Position numbers and translations under genes: made by a program. A DNA stretch of 64,000 bases from Eonycteris spelaea (taxonomy: Eukaryota; Chordata; Mammalia; Chiroptera; Pteropodidae). Location: contig PUFA01000289.1 in the NCBI GenBank assembly GCA_003508835.1, positions 1,302,001-1,366,000 on the forward strand. The letters run 5' to 3'. Below the pieces are notes generated by a model. That model worked only from the letters and a program-made list of their open reading frames with translations, did no database searches and was not told the DNA's origin. Below, one piece after another: positions 46,740 to 58,795 of this stretch (its first letter is position 1; each line of letters starts with the position of its first letter).

Positions 46740-46920
46740 TCTTAAGAAAGGGATTAGCCCTATGGGACAGCATACAGTCCTGGGTTCAAAACCAGCCCTA
46801 AGTAAGGAGTATAACCTCTCTGAACCTTTGTTTCCTCCCTGGGTAAGTAGGATAATAAGTAAGTTAAAAAATAAGTATATGAAACAATGACACTCAGCTG
46901 GCATTCAGTACCTATTATAA
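46740..46920 (+). mobile_element. MIR SINE fragment
   Basis: GTCCTGGGTTCAAAACCAG, CTCTCTGAACCTTTGTTTCC, GGATAATAAGTAAGTT and GGCATTCAGTACCTATTATA are MIR landmarks in sense order. Confidence 0.85.
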
Positions 46921-47639
46921 ATGGCATTAAAGAAGATTTGAAAAATAAATCATGACTATTATTCCCAAAGAGTTTAGGATCTGGGAAGCCATACAGAACA
47001 GGTTACAATTTTTATAAAATGTCATCTAAATGGCACCTCTGGGAACAAGTCATTCTTCATAGCAAATTTTCCTGATTAGCTAAGGATTTTATGCCTTTAA
47101 ACACTAGATTTTAAAATTATTTGAGGTAGAAATGTCTTTAAAAGTATCCTATATTTCTTGATTTTCCCCATGATATCCTGAACATCATTTAAGATTTTCA
47201 TAACTCCATAATCACTCTATGGACATCAGTTTAGGGTACTTTAAGATCTGTTTGCTCTACCTTCATTGGTGTGAGATTGCTAAATTTTGAGGATTTCTGT
47301 GTGATAATTTTAGAAAGGTTTTTGTCCTTTTCTCAGATATCACTTCTTGAAGCTGTCAGCTTCCCTGCTTGTAATATCACTTCTGCCTTCTAATTTATTG
47401 CTTGAAACCTACATTAGTACAGAGAAGAAAATCACTAGGTAAGTTAGAATTGTTTTTATATTTGGATAAATATTACATATTCATTTAAATTATAAATACA
47501 TATCAACCCATGAATGAGAAATTATTTTTAAAATGACTTATGAAGTAATAAAAGCAGAGTCACATTTATTCAAACTGTTTTAAAATATTAGCCCGAAAAA
47601 AACCAAAAAACATTAAAAATGTAACAAACTGTGTAAGCA
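46921..47639. other. Intron, nothing recognised
   Basis: AT-rich, no family assigned. Confidence 0.45.
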
Positions 47640-49215
47640 TTGCAGTAGCATAATGAATGAAAGATCCAATATCTTGATATGCAAGTTTATATAAATCAAT
47701 TAAAAACTGATGTAAAAGTCAACATGAAAAGCAAGTCACAAAGAAGAAATAATAATTAGTAAATGAACGTATGAGAAAATATTTAACCTTCTTAGCAATC
47801 TAAAAAAAAGGCAAATTAGCCAGCCTTTTAACTATTAATGACTTTTAAAAATTTTTTAATTAAAAAAATGTTTTTAATTTTGTGACAGCTGTGTATCAGT
47901 TATTCCATTTGGAAAGCAATTTGACAATCTGTGTAAGGAGTCATAAAAATGTCCACAATTATATAATATTTGGAAAAGCTATGTAGGCAAAGATAACATA
48001 ATAATTACATTTGTTGTTAAAGTTGGAAGGAAAATCTTAGTGTCCAAAACTAAGGGATAAGTGAAGAAAATTATGTTTTATTAAGTCAAATGTAGTTATG
48101 AGTTGGTAGAGAAACTAAACCTGCTAAACATACAGGTTTAAATATACTATGAAGCTTATATATTTAAAGCAGTAAAGTGGCTCATGCACAGAGACACCAA
48201 CAGAAGAGAAAGAAAAATTCGAAAATGGACCTAAGTACCATGGAAACATGTCACATGATTAAACTGTCATCTCACATCATTGAGAAAAATGATGAAATTT
48301 TTAAAAGCTGGAGTTGGAGAAACTGGATAGCCATTTGGAAAAACATGACCATATACCAGAATAAGCTCCAAATAAGTTAGATATCTAAATGTGTAAAAAC
48401 AAAATAAAAAATGGAGCCATACAAGTACTAGAGGAAAACATAGGCACAGATCCAGATCCAATCGGAGATTAATAAATTACACAATATAAAGTTAAAGAAA
48501 AAAAGCTTCTGCATGACTAAAATGAGCAGTCAAAAGATTAATGACAGAGAAAATATTTGCAATGTGTATCACAAAGACTGTCTTTAATTTAACATTTTAA
48601 TATATAAAATGTTTTAGAAATTGAGGAATAAGAAAAAACAAAATACCAATAGAAAGAAAGTACAAATATATTATAAAGTCTACCAAATAAATAAATAAAT
48701 AAATTTCCTGGCCCACAAAAATAAGAAAAAATTAAATTCTCAAAATAAGAGGAATTCAACTTATAACTATACCTACTAGACACACTCAGAAAGGCTGAGC
48801 AGAAACAGCCATGGTTACATATTGATGTAGGAGTGCAATACTGTAGAACCTTATAGATAAGAATGTCATAATCTTAAAAAAAATAAAAACTGTATGCATT
48901 TACCCTTTGACCATACAATACTACTTCTTGAATTTTACTTAAAGATTCACCCCTAAAATTATAAAACAACATTTGGTTATGGTTTACTTAGATGTAATAA
49001 TAGTTTTGTAATAATTTCAAATAATAATTTTGTAATAGCAAAATATGAAAATAGCCTAAATGCCCATCTCTTGTATACTGTCTGAAAAAAACTTCTGATA
49101 CTACAACACAATGACAGGAAAAATTTTTAAGTGCAAAAAACAAGAAGAAGATATGAAATACTGCACACTCCATACCTTTTGCATAATAAAGAAGGAAGAA
49201 TAGATATATATCAGT
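47640..49215 (+). mobile_element. Cluster of LINE-1 fragments (L1M-type)
   Basis: Two or more old L1 pieces lie in one orientation. The first (about 47640-48170) has a GAAAATATTTAACCTTCTTA block, CATTTGGAAAGCAATTTGAC and AAAATGTCCACAATT. The second (48180-48560) has GCCATTTGGAAAAACATGAC, CCAGAATAAGCTCCAAATAA and TAGAGGAAAACATAGGCAC. The third (48830-49215) has TTTACCCTTTGACCATACAA and GGTTTACTTAGATG and an L1ME-like end. No open frames. Confidence 0.82.
48689..48704 (+). repeat. Short (AAAT)n run
   Basis: AAATAAATAAATAAAT, inside the L1 cluster. Confidence 0.85.
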
Positions 49216-49224
49216 TTTGTTCTA

Positions 49225-49260
49225 AGCAGAATGGTGCAGCAGAAGCATGCTGGGCTCATA
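49225..49260 (+). pseudogene. Initiator tRNA-Met 5' half, retroposed fragment
   Basis: AGCAGAATGGTGCAGCAGAA followed by GCATGCTGGGCTCATA matches the first 36-37 nt of eukaryotic initiator tRNA-Met, from position 1 through the CAT anticodon and the following A. I count about four substitutions, all C/T or G/A changes, three of them at CpG-like sites. The match stops there: no anticodon 3' stem, T-loop or 3' acceptor follows, so it cannot fold as a tRNA. It lies at the end of an L1 cluster. Confidence 0.85.
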
Positions 49261-49345
49261 TATATCTTAGTTTATTTATATCTTCTTACATACATTTGAT
49301 TTGAAGTTATGTATAAGATTTATCACTCAGAAAATAAAATTAAAT

Positions 49346-50335
49346 CCAAAAGAATTTTTTAAAGTATCCCTTAAAAGGTTAAGGGAGTTCTTGGGTCATG
49401 GGAGCAGTGTTGGTTCATGCATGCAGGGCAGGCTGGAAGTTCTGAAGGATAAATAAAGCCTCAGACTCTGGCTTTCTAGATGAGTTCATTCTGAATAATA
49501 TTCTACATCATCTCTCAGAGGATCCCCAGTTGAACTGGGTCCTGGCACCCAGAACTGTCACTTACTCCTTAAATGCTTTTCACTGGCTTTGCTTTCTCCA
49601 CTCCTTCACCATCTTCTTTGAATCACCTCCCCAAAAACTACTTTCAACTCAAATCTTTGTTTCAGGGTCTGCTCATGGGATTACCCACTCCAAGACAGGT
49701 TCTATCACTTTTATTTACAAATTTACTCGAATTTTTATATATTCTTATTAAAGCAAAGACAACACATGATCCATTTGGGCCAGTATTTGTTTTGGTCAAT
49801 AATCCATCACTGGGTAAGAACTTCAGACAAGTTTAATTGTGAATAAATGTGGCTTCCTTTCCCTCCACTTCTAACACTTTTACGTCTACCACTCCTGATT
49901 CTAATGGTTAAATGGATCTGCAAGTGGCTGGGATCCGAGAAAAAATTCCTCTTCCCCTGGCACCTGAGTGAGCTCCATGTGTACTCCTGGTCTCTCAGAG
50001 CCCCAAGAGCGCAAAGAGGGAAATGACTAGAAAGTCTGAGCTTTCCAGGCCCTTGCGTTTGGGAGACTAAAAGGAAGAGACAGCAAGGGACCTTTATTCA
50101 GTCATCATTGCAGGAGAATAAAGGTCAATTATCTTCCTCCACACCAAAGGTCTAGGAGGAGGGGCTGTTGACACTTAGAGTCTTCAACAAATGCAACTGA
50201 GCCCCAGTGAATCGATGTTAAAAAATATCTAAAGGGGATTTAAGCAAAAAACAGTGGAAGGAATAGAATGTGGGTACAAATGGGCAATAAAGCCATATCT
50301 TTTCTATAGTTTTTCTTTCTCCTGTAGATGGTGCA
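49346..50335. other. Intron, nothing recognised
   Basis: A less AT-rich patch at 49900-50220 has no repeat or ORF assignment. Confidence 0.45.
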
Positions 50336-50339
50336 TTAG

Positions 50340-50494
50340 TTTTATATCGCCACTGTAACAAATTACCACAAATTTAAGGGCTTAAAACAACACAAATTTG
50401 TATCTTACAACTTTTTTTTTTGAGGTCAGAATCTGAAATGGTTATCACTGGGCAAGGCTGGGCTCCTTTCTGGAGGCTTCTAGAAAAGAATCTG
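50340..50494 (+). mobile_element. Interspersed repeat fragment, family not assigned
   Basis: GCCACTGTAACAAATTACCA, ATTTAAGGGCTTAAAACAAC and CTTTCTGGAGGCTTCTAG form a well-known dispersed consensus ('gctgtaacaaattaccac', 'gtggcttaaaacaaca') whose family name I do not recall. Confidence 0.6.
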
Positions 50495-51230
50495 CTTTCT
50501 GAGTGTTGAGTTTTATTGGATACTTTTTCTGCATCTATTGAAAAAATTATATGGGGTTTTCTCCTAAATTTTATAGATGTCTGAATATTGACCCACCCTT
50601 GCTTTTTTGGACAATCATTTTTTGGCTATCATGTAGTTTTTTTTATATACTGAAAACACTTTTTTTACTATTATATTAGGGTTTTTGCTTTTATATTTAT
50701 AAATCAGAATACACTCTAATTTTCTTATTCTACCTTTATGTCTATTTTTAACATCAAAGTTACATTTGCTGCATAAAGTGGTTTGGTTAGCCTTCCTATT
50801 TTGAGTCTCTAATCCAGTTTGCCTAAAATAGGATTTCCTGCTTTTTCAGGTTTTTAAAACTATTCCTATAAATAACTGGGCTGGGGGTCATTTGGAGATG
50901 GAGAAAGCAAGGCTAATTTTACGATAACTTTACATTAATTTGATTTCTTTTATGGTTACTTACTGATTCATGATTTCTATTATTTTCAAGGTTAGGTTAT
51001 TAATTTATATTTTGCTAGTATTCCATTTCATCTAAAAGGCCAAGTTTATAGCTAGAATATGATCCTACTACTCTCCTATGAACTTTAAAATCTCTTTTGT
51101 ATCAGTAATTTTAATGCATTTTTATTCTCGATGTTGTTGATTTGTGCTATCACCCTTTTTTTCTTGCTCCATCTCTAGATGGAAATTTCTCCTACAGCTG
51201 CCTATAGATGGTTTTGTGCCATCGACAAAT
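50495..51230 (-). mobile_element. LINE-1 ORF2 fragment, antisense
   Basis: The plus strand shows antisense L1 text: GAGTTTTATTGGATACTTTT, TCTGCATCTATTGAAAAAAT, TATGGGGTTTTCTCC, GACCCACCCTTGC, then TTATTTTCAAGGTTAGGTTA and GATGTTGTTGATTTGTGC. It is the reverse-transcriptase region of an old L1 with no open frame. Confidence 0.85.
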
Positions 51231-52289
51231 CCTCCTGTGGAAAGGAGATGAGAGGGCATTTGAGAGAACAGTAAAAGGTCAAAGCACCTGAATGAGACTG
51301 CGTTCTTCCTGTTGAGAAAGATGATGTAAAATAACTCAGAAAAGAGGAGACCATTTAGTGATTTGAATAAATATCTGCAGAACAGTCTACTATAAATTAG
51401 CCTCTATGGATATGGAAAGAATACTATAATACCTTTGTTACCCATCTAACTCCATAATTTATCTTGCATTTTCAGAGTCTCATAAATATTTAATAAAGTG
51501 TTACTGACATAGAATTTGAGACAATATAAATCTATTTATATAATAACTGCAAGACTCACTTGTGACTGACACTTTGCATAAGCAAAGCAATAGATAAAAT
51601 TATAGATGACATTTAGTATATTGCTACAATAGGCAACCCAAATATCTCAGTCTTAAACTCGTTAAGAAATACATGGATTACCTATAACAGAACTGCTGGG
51701 ATAGGATTAATTACTGAATACAGAAAAGGTGAGCAATATAACAAGGAACTAATACCATAAAAAAAAGGATAAACTATACATTATAACAGCAGTATTATGC
51801 CAAAAAGGAAGAATTTACACCACATAAAAATAAAAATTGTAGAAATTTTAATATAATGAATCATTCCACAAAGACTTTCAGTAAGACTTGTGAGGATCTA
51901 CTTTCCAGAGACAAAACAAAGAAATGCAGATATTTTATAAGAACAAATTGCAGGTAAAGGCAACATACTGGCATTAGGATAGCTGTCACAACAGCCCTCA
52001 AGTAGAGCAAGTAAAGGCATCGCAACTGTGACTTAGATCAAACCTCTAAGACAAACACCAAATTACAGACAAATCAGAATCAGCCAACCTGAAGAGTGAA
52101 AAAGGGACTCCATCACAAGAGTAAATTCATGGAAAGAAAAAAAACAAAGAAGTCGATATGAAAACATTTTGCAATCTGAGATACATTGGAAATTTATCAT
52201 TTTAGCACAAATATCACCTATTCCTTTGAGAAATTCTCCTTCACACAAGTTTCTCTGGTGCTACCCGAGTTCCACCCCACTGACTAGAA
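51231..52289. other. Intron, nothing recognised
   Basis: AT-rich, no family assigned. Confidence 0.5.
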
Positions 52290-52640
52290 TATACATATTC
52301 TATTGAGCTAATGGGAGCTTGTTAAGGAGATTGATCAAACCTGTGCTAAGAAGAGAACCATTTTTCTTCTCTCATTATCACGGGCTGTAAAATTTGGGCA
52401 AGATCTTCCCACAGAAGTTTCCCTTTAAGGTGGAGAATGCAGTATCAGAGAGAGAGAGAGAAAAAAAAACCATCATGCTGAGAGAAAAAGATGAATGTAA
52501 AGAATCCTAATAGTGGACAGTCCTAAAATCAGCTTCACACTAACCCTCCTATAGTTTGCTTGAATGAGCCAATAAAATTCTCTCTGCATTAAAAAAATTT
52601 CATACTGGTTTTCTGCCTTTAAGAGATGAAGACTCGTGAC
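52290..52640 (+). mobile_element. Possible MLT1-like LTR 3' part
   Basis: CTTGAATGAGCCAATAAAAT, TTCTCTCTGCATTAAA and TACTGGTTTTCTGCC follow the MaLR end pattern ('gagccaataaattcc', 'gtttgagttgg'). A GAGAGAGAGAGAG run lies at 52448-52462. Diverged. Confidence 0.4.
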
Positions 52641-52671
52641 AGACCAGATATAAATGTACAATCAAATTACT

Positions 52672-52707
52672 AAAAAAAAAAAAAAAAGAAAGAAAGAAAA
52701 AAAAAAA
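52672..52707 (+). repeat. Poly-A / AAAG simple repeat
   Basis: An A-run broken by GAAAGAAAG units. A similar tract lies about 90 bp further on (52793-52822). Confidence 0.9.
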
Positions 52708-52792
52708 CAAAAAACCCAAGAAATCTTAAAAAGTAAAAGGAAGTAATTCTAAATGGGGAGTGTTTAGGAACCTGGACAAGAGAACTAAATAT

Positions 52793-52822
52793 TAAAAAAA
52801 AGAAAGAAAGAAAAAGAAAGAA
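52793..52822 (+). repeat. (AAAG)n A-rich tract
   Basis: AAAAAAAAGAAAGAAAGAAA followed by AAGAAAG. Confidence 0.9.
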
Positions 52823-53435
52823 TATGTTTCTCCTTATATTTGATTTCTATTTTCATAATGGGCATATAAAATATGGTTATCAGACATGTGAGGCCATATT
52901 AGCAGGCCCAGGGGCCAAAATGAACACTAAAGTAGGACCCCCCGTGTGGTTGAGAAAGGTGGCGAGACTGAAAAGATTTAAGCTTCCTCCAGTGGCTGAT
53001 CTTGCTCAAGTATTCCTGTGTTTCCTCTTCACTCAAAGTGTCTGTTGGAGGTTTAGCAGCCACTTCTGAACTGACAGTACCAAAACAAACTTATTTTCCA
53101 GCCCTCTTTTGGAGTTATATGACAAATTTCCTATGGAATCACCTCTTAATTGAAATATTCCTATGAATAAGTGAAGGTCTGGTAGCTATTACTGCTATGC
53201 TTCTGTGTGTGCAGCAGAAGGTGAAAATGATAGTAATAACATAGAAGTGCTCAAGACCTACAAAGCAGAGACAAAGTCAATATAATATAAGGAGCAGGAA
53301 TTTTCTCTCATGGGCAAGCATTCACCTAAACGGTCCACACACCTAACCTGGAAAACATACTCAAATCCTTTTTGGGTACTTAGTCCTTTGGACTGTAACC
53401 AATTGATGGAGTACTGATTTTAATTAGCCTCTAAT
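52823..53435. other. Intron, nothing recognised
   Basis: The 81-aa plus-strand ORF at 52824-53069 has no known domain. GC is slightly raised at 52890-53010. Confidence 0.45.
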
Positions 53436-53620
53436 TGATTACAGCTCATCATGACAATGGGAAATCGTTTAACCTCTCTTGGCCTCCATTTCTTCAGTAT
53501 TAAAGAATGGCTCATCATTATCGTACTATCTCCAATATTCTGAGCTTTGTATTTTCTACATGTAAATTAAATAAGCTTTTCCTTTAAAAACAATTTTTTT
53601 GTGTGATAAGTTACAAAGAA
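53436..53620 (+). mobile_element. MIR SINE fragment
   Basis: AATCGTTTAACCTCTCTTGG, CCTCCATTTCTTCAGTATTA and a CATCATTATCGTACTATCTC block match the central MIR in sense orientation. Confidence 0.75.
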
Positions 53621-53919
53621 ATTTGACCAGGACTCAGGCTCCCCAAACTTTAATTCATTAGACACAGCCACAGTGCTATTATCTTAGGGAAGTTTCCAAA
53701 CAAACCAAAAGACGTGGTAAATTAAATAACTCCCTAGCATCCAGGTGGCAAACCTTTAGTAAAAACAGTAACCTCCACCACACTGTAGTTGAGCATCCTC
53801 TGACAGCATTTTCAATATCCACAGTCCACAAATTATAATGGCCCTGAGTGACTGAAATGTAACATTTAATAAACAACTACAATGGGCTAGGTACTAAGAC
53901 AGGGTGTGTCTTGAACACT

Positions 53920-54135
53920 ACAACAGCAATAAAAATACCAACCTAAATAATTATAGCTAAAAGAATGGTGATTTATTTGTACTTACTACTTACTAAGCAT
54001 TATGTTCTTTAATCCTTACAGCACTGTGAAATAGAAACTATAATTATCTACATGTTATAGCCGAGGCTCCATGAGGTAGGTAATCTGCCAAAGGTCAAGT
54101 TAATTAGTAGAATATGAGACTGGGACTCAGGCTGC
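53920..54135 (-). mobile_element. MIR SINE
   Basis: Antisense MIR: TTACTACTTACTAAGCATTA, TTTAATCCTTACAGCACTG, CTACATGTTATAGCCGAGGC, AAGGTCAAGTTAATTAGTAG and GACTGGGACTCAGGCTGCC. The following LTR begins at its end. Confidence 0.88.
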
Positions 54136-54136
54136 C

Positions 54137-54600
54137 TGTTATGAGTTGAATTGTGTTTCCCCAAAAAAAAGGTATATTGAAGTCTTAATTCCTCTACCTC
54201 AGAATATGGCCTTATTTGAAATATGGTTGTTGCAGTTGTATTAGTTAAGATGAGGTCATATTGGAGTAGGGTACTCCTAAGATGGCTCTCACTCCAATAT
54301 GCCTGGTGTCTTTGTAAGAAGATAGACACGCAGAGAAGAACATGAGACAATGCTGGCACAGACTAAAGTGATGTAGCTGCAAACCAAGGAATGCTGAAGA
54401 TTGCAGGCAAACCACTAGAAGCTAGGAAGAGGTAAAGAAGGGTTCCCCACAGGTTTGAGAGGGAGCGTGATGGGCTAGCTCACACCTTTATTTCAGACTT
54501 CTGGCCTCCAGAACTGTGAGCCAATAAATTTCTGTTGTTTTAAACTACCTGGTTTATGGTACTTTGTTACAGCACTCCTAAAAAACTAATAAAATACCTA
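54137..54600 (+). mobile_element. MLT1 (ERVL-MaLR) LTR, near full length
   Basis: Starts TGTTATGAGTTGAATTGTG, with GAATATGGCCTTATTTGAAA, GTTAAGATGAGGTCATATTG, TGGTGTCTTTGTAAGAAGA, CAGACTTCTGGCCTCCAGAA, TGAGCCAATAAATTTCTG (polyadenylation-type signal) and a CTGGTTTATGGTACTTTG end. No internal coding. The 103-aa minus-strand ORF at 54048-54359 is antisense to it. Confidence 0.93.
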
Positions 54601-55384
54601 ACTCCAAAGCTTTCGGAGTGTCGTGTTTATTACCATATCAGCTTGAAGCCTTTCCTGGATACAAGAAACCTTTAATTACATATAAAATAGATATAATTTT
54701 TAATTTTTATTTAATTCTAATTCCATAACCCTTCTCCTGTCTGCCTTGAGAATTCTCACCAGCAATGCTTGCTGCTGCAGCGTTTACCCTGATAACTTGC
54801 GGAATACAGTCCTAACTTTACACCCAAAGTTTGCCATAAAGATCTCACTTTTATTATTATTTTCCTATTGCTCTAGTATATTGATAGTCTTTGGAAACAA
54901 ATGACATCACTCTATTTATGGCATTCTGTTTTTAATAGTTAATCGCTGAAAATGTCAAATCCTAGAAAATGTAGCATTCCTACAAGTGATGTTAAATGAA
55001 CACTAGCGTGAGCTGCACTTTTTTTTTTTTATCTAAATGGGAAAAGGGATAACGAAACAATAAGTCAGATCTTTTTTTTTTTAATCTGATGCCTCAGCTG
55101 TAGCAAACATAATTTTTTATAGTTTTAAATATTTTACAAAATAGCTTAATCTATCTTTTTAAATTATACTGAAATGGCCAACATTCATCCTAAAGCAATT
55201 TTCAGCTTCAAAAAAAGGATTCTTTGTATTTTTTGGCTGGCTGTTAGACTGTTTTATTTGAATTACCACACTCTAAGAACTCATCTAAAAGAAACAGGTT
55301 ATACTAGGACAGGCAGACAAGACAAGTTTACACAATACATAGATCCTATGCAGACAGCATTTTATTGGAGAAGAGACATGAATT
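54601..55384. other. Intron, nothing recognised
   Basis: T-runs at 55019-55030 and 55073-55082. No family assigned. Confidence 0.5.
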
Positions 55385-55424
55385 TTCCTCGCAAAAGAAA
55401 GAAATGGTAGCGATAATACAGACT

Positions 55425-55680
55425 CAGAGGAGAGAGTGAGGAAGGATATAGTGAAGATATATTGCCACAGAAGTGAAAGAGAAAGAAATGGACAAGGGGG
55501 AAAGCAAGGTGAGCTGAGCAGAGGGAGAAAAATGAGCCTGAAGACAAGTGAGGAGACACAAGTGAGAATCTTGGAAGGAGAGGAGGAGGGAGATGGAGTA
55601 AAGAGAGGAGGAGAAAGATAGGAGAGAAGCAGAGAGAAGGAGAGGGGAGGAGGAGGAGAGGAGAGAAAATATGTGTGAGG
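55425..55680 (+). repeat. Purine-rich (GA)-type tract
   Basis: About 250 bp dominated by GAGAGAG, GGAGGAG and GAAAG on the plus strand, densest at 55575-55670. The 120-aa minus-strand ORF (Leu/Ser/Pro/Phe-rich) and the 61-aa plus-strand ORF (Glu/Arg/Gly-rich) are its translations. Confidence 0.9.
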
Positions 55681-55684
55681 GTGT

Positions 55685-57295
55685 GAAACTTGTCTTTCTC
55701 TGTATCGATAAGCATGGCAGACATCTTCAGTGTCCTAACGCCAGCTTAAACAGAATGAAATGGGACGTACCATGGTACTTTGCCATAATAATAAGTATCC
55801 AGTCAAAAACCTAAAGGAGGAAATACTCTTCTAAACTGTCATTTTTTATTTATCTTGGCAAAGTCTTTTCTCTGAAACAAAAGAACAGTATACATTTCTA
55901 TCACTTCATTTTGAAGAGTCCCTTTTAAGAGCCGCCACATCACATGCAATACTCGAGTATCATTAAAGCCCAAGTTTTCTAGTGCCAGCAGCCAAGTGTG
56001 CTGTGACTTGATCTTTGAGAAATATTTCTGGATAGTAAAGATCAAGGGCCATAAATATGGAGGCACATATTGTCACCATTCTATCTTTGTGCTGTGAGTA
56101 TATAATATTTATTAGGAGCAAGGCTTTCCCAGTAAAAGGCAAAATTATAGCAGCCCATAAGACAAAAGTAGGCATTATATTTAATTTATAAGTCTATTTA
56201 TTATATACATTATAAATATATGTACATTTAAAAATGTTTAAATCACATGAAAAGCCCCAGAGTTCAAAGTAAAATCATTCTTTAATATAATCGAACCAGA
56301 AAAAGCATAACGAAAAAGCAAAATGAAGGTTGGCAAGATTAAAGTTGCAGATGCCAAGCCAGGTTTTTATTATACTGTAAGAATAAACACGCTGCCAAGT
56401 TAGAACAAATGGGCATTTTAAAATACATGGATAAAGAAAGTTTCTCAAAGAGATACTGTTTTTTATGTACTGCTTCAGCTTTTGGTTCAAAAAAAAACAT
56501 TTCTGTATTTAATATAACAATAATTTCATCCTCTTTTTGTAACACATTACATGTGTCTTTTTATAAGTAGACATCACTTTTTTTTGTACTTTTTAAATTC
56601 AATTAAGAAATTTCCAGTTAGGATATACTGATGAAAGATAATACTAGAAAGCAGAATTTTACAAAGGATAAAATCAATTGCATAGCTACAGTTCTCTAAA
56701 ACTCCAGACAATGGAGTGATCATTCAGAGCAAGGGCAGACTGGAGGAAGGGTTCCTGAAAGGGTAGGACTGGAGCCAGGCATGACGAGACTTAGACAAGG
56801 GGAGAGGAGGGAATTCCGAGGCATAAAGGCCCAGAGAAGGAAGCAATACTGGGATGTGAGATGAGGACAGTTGAAAAACCAGCCTACGGTGAAGAACATA
56901 CAGAGAAATAAAGCTGACTCATCAATAATGACTGGAAAGTCCCATCAAGAGGAGGCCAATGTACACACAACTTGTGGAGCGAGGAGAGACGTGAAGTAGT
57001 GGTTTGTAAGAATGACTGGCATCAAGATGAATTTCATTGCAGTGAAGGCCAAAATAGGTTGAACTATTTTACAAAACAGCAGTGATCTGGGCACGAAATA
57101 GCAAGGGCCTGGGGAAGGATGACAGAAGTAGAAATAGAAGGAAGGACTATTACACAAATGAATGATCAGATCTTGAAGACAGCATACTTTAGGATCTGCA
57201 CCGGGTTTCTCTTTTGCCCTGGCAGTGATAAAACTTTTCTTTTAGCTTTAGGTCAAATACTTAGTAATCAAGTATGGAAACACTCCTTTTGAAAA
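55685..57295. other. Intron, partly old unassigned repeat-like text
   Basis: 56700-57190 is GC-richer with GGAAGGGTTCCTGAAAGGG and CAAGGGCCTGGGG strings, which suggests a very old repeat. The family is not identifiable by eye. Confidence 0.4.
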
Positions 57296-57420
57296 AATCT
57301 TTATCGAGGTATAATTGGCAAATAAAGTGTAAGATTTTGAAAATATGCATCACAGAAAACACCCTTTGAAAGCTATAATTTAAGAATGTAACCTTCACAA
57401 TAAACTCAATTCTGTAAATA
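57296..57420 (+). mobile_element. LINE-1 3' UTR fragment
   Basis: TCGAGGTATAATTGGCAAAT followed by AAAGTGTAAGATTTTG is the start of an L1 3' UTR ('ttgaggtataattgacaaat'). Confidence 0.7.
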
Positions 57421-58229
57421 TTTCTCTTAAGATGGTATCTCTCTTTTTTTAAGGTTAGACATTTTAATGTACTATTTTCTTAAATAATAATCTTGCCCTT
57501 GTTGCCTCTCTATGATTTTGTTTGGGTATATTTGAATCAAGATTTCAAAAAATATTTTTATGTGTTCCCCACCTGCTTTACATAAGAGAACCATATGTGT
57601 AATGCAAAGTTATATTTTAATTCATATGTGACCTCTATACATCGGAAAAACTCAAACCTGAGGCCATATATCTACAAACTTCAAAAATCTTAATACTAAT
57701 TACCTAAGAATAGCAAAAAAAAATTATTAATAGTTCTGAGAAGGCAAAAGAGAAATAAAAGTATTTGTGGACTTATACACATGAACTTTACGAGCAAAGA
57801 TTTCAAGCTTCTCGTAGAGGTTTAATCAGAATTTAGACACTTTTCTAATAAGAGTGGGTGTCTGAATTTTCAGGCAGATAGAAAATAGAAATACAGAAGG
57901 TGACAAGGGTAGGAACCTTGCATTCATTCCTTGATTCGTTTATTAAACAAGTATTTATTGAATATCTATTTCTATGCAATAAGATAACTACAAAAATGAA
58001 TAAGAATGTGCTCCAAACTGAATAATAGTGAAATCTTGGATTTATATAGGACACGATAGTTTATCAAATCCTTTCACTTACTGTGTGAACAGCTCCAGCC
58101 ACCCTAGGAAGCAGTTAGAAACCATTTTCACTTCTTTAGGTCAGAAAATGAAACCGTAAAAGGTCTGTTGCTATCCACATCTCATAATGCTGATGCCAAT
58201 CACTGTTTCTTTAGGTTATTTTTTTTTCC
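57421..58229. other. Intron, mostly unrecognised
   Basis: CATTCCTTGATTCGTTTATT then AAACAAGTATTTATTGAATA near 57921-57967 belongs to a common old repeat motif. Nothing else assigned. Confidence 0.4.
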
Positions 58230-58425
58230 TCTGATGGGAATGCTCTCATTTATTTATTCAGATATTGATGACACTCATAAATAAAACTGAATACCCACTG
58301 TGTACCAGGCACCAAAGGCTTTGGGATGGTGGAGGTAAAATAAACAGAATCATTGTCCTCAAGGATTTCACATCCAAGTGAGTAAAAAGGCAAGTAAACA
58401 GTTATCAAAAAGTGATGAATGACCC
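58230..58425. mobile_element. Old interspersed repeat fragment, family not assigned
   Basis: CATTTATTTATTCAGATATT, TACCCACTGTGTACCAGGCA and TCATTGTCCTCAAGGATTTC follow the dispersed 'attgagcacctactgtgtgccaggcac ... ccctcaaggagctcaca' consensus. Confidence 0.6.
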
Positions 58426-58429
58426 CTTC

Positions 58430-58795
58430 AAAAAGCCCAATGTGTAATGTGCAGATCCCTTCACACAGTCTATGCAAATCTGACCATTCAAGCTCAAGTC
58501 CCACCTTCACTGTCTAGCCTCTTACAAGCCTCAGCTCATATTTGCTTGGTTTCCCCCTAAATTCCCAAACAACTAGAATCCACCAAATTTAGTCCTTTAT
58601 TATAGATGTCATTTTATATTTCCAATTTTCAGAATGTGTTTCTTGCCTACTATACCAGATTTCTAAATTCCGTATAAATAAGGATGAAGTCTTATGGGCT
58701 TCTTTATTCTACTCTGAAGCCATTAAGCATTCCACCTCTGAACAGATGATTCATAAATATTTATCATTTGATTTATGAACAATATGTGATAAAAT
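58430..58795 (+). mobile_element. L2 LINE fragment
   Basis: ACCATTCAAGCTCAAGTCCC, ATTCTACTCTGAAGCCATTA, a TTTATTATAGATGTCATTTT block and ATTCATAAATATTTATCATT follow L2 3' order. Confidence 0.6.

Noticed and set aside
55362..55724. 120-aa minus-strand ORF, one of the longest in the window
   Set aside because: Leu/Ser/Pro/Phe-rich translation of the purine-rich simple tract.
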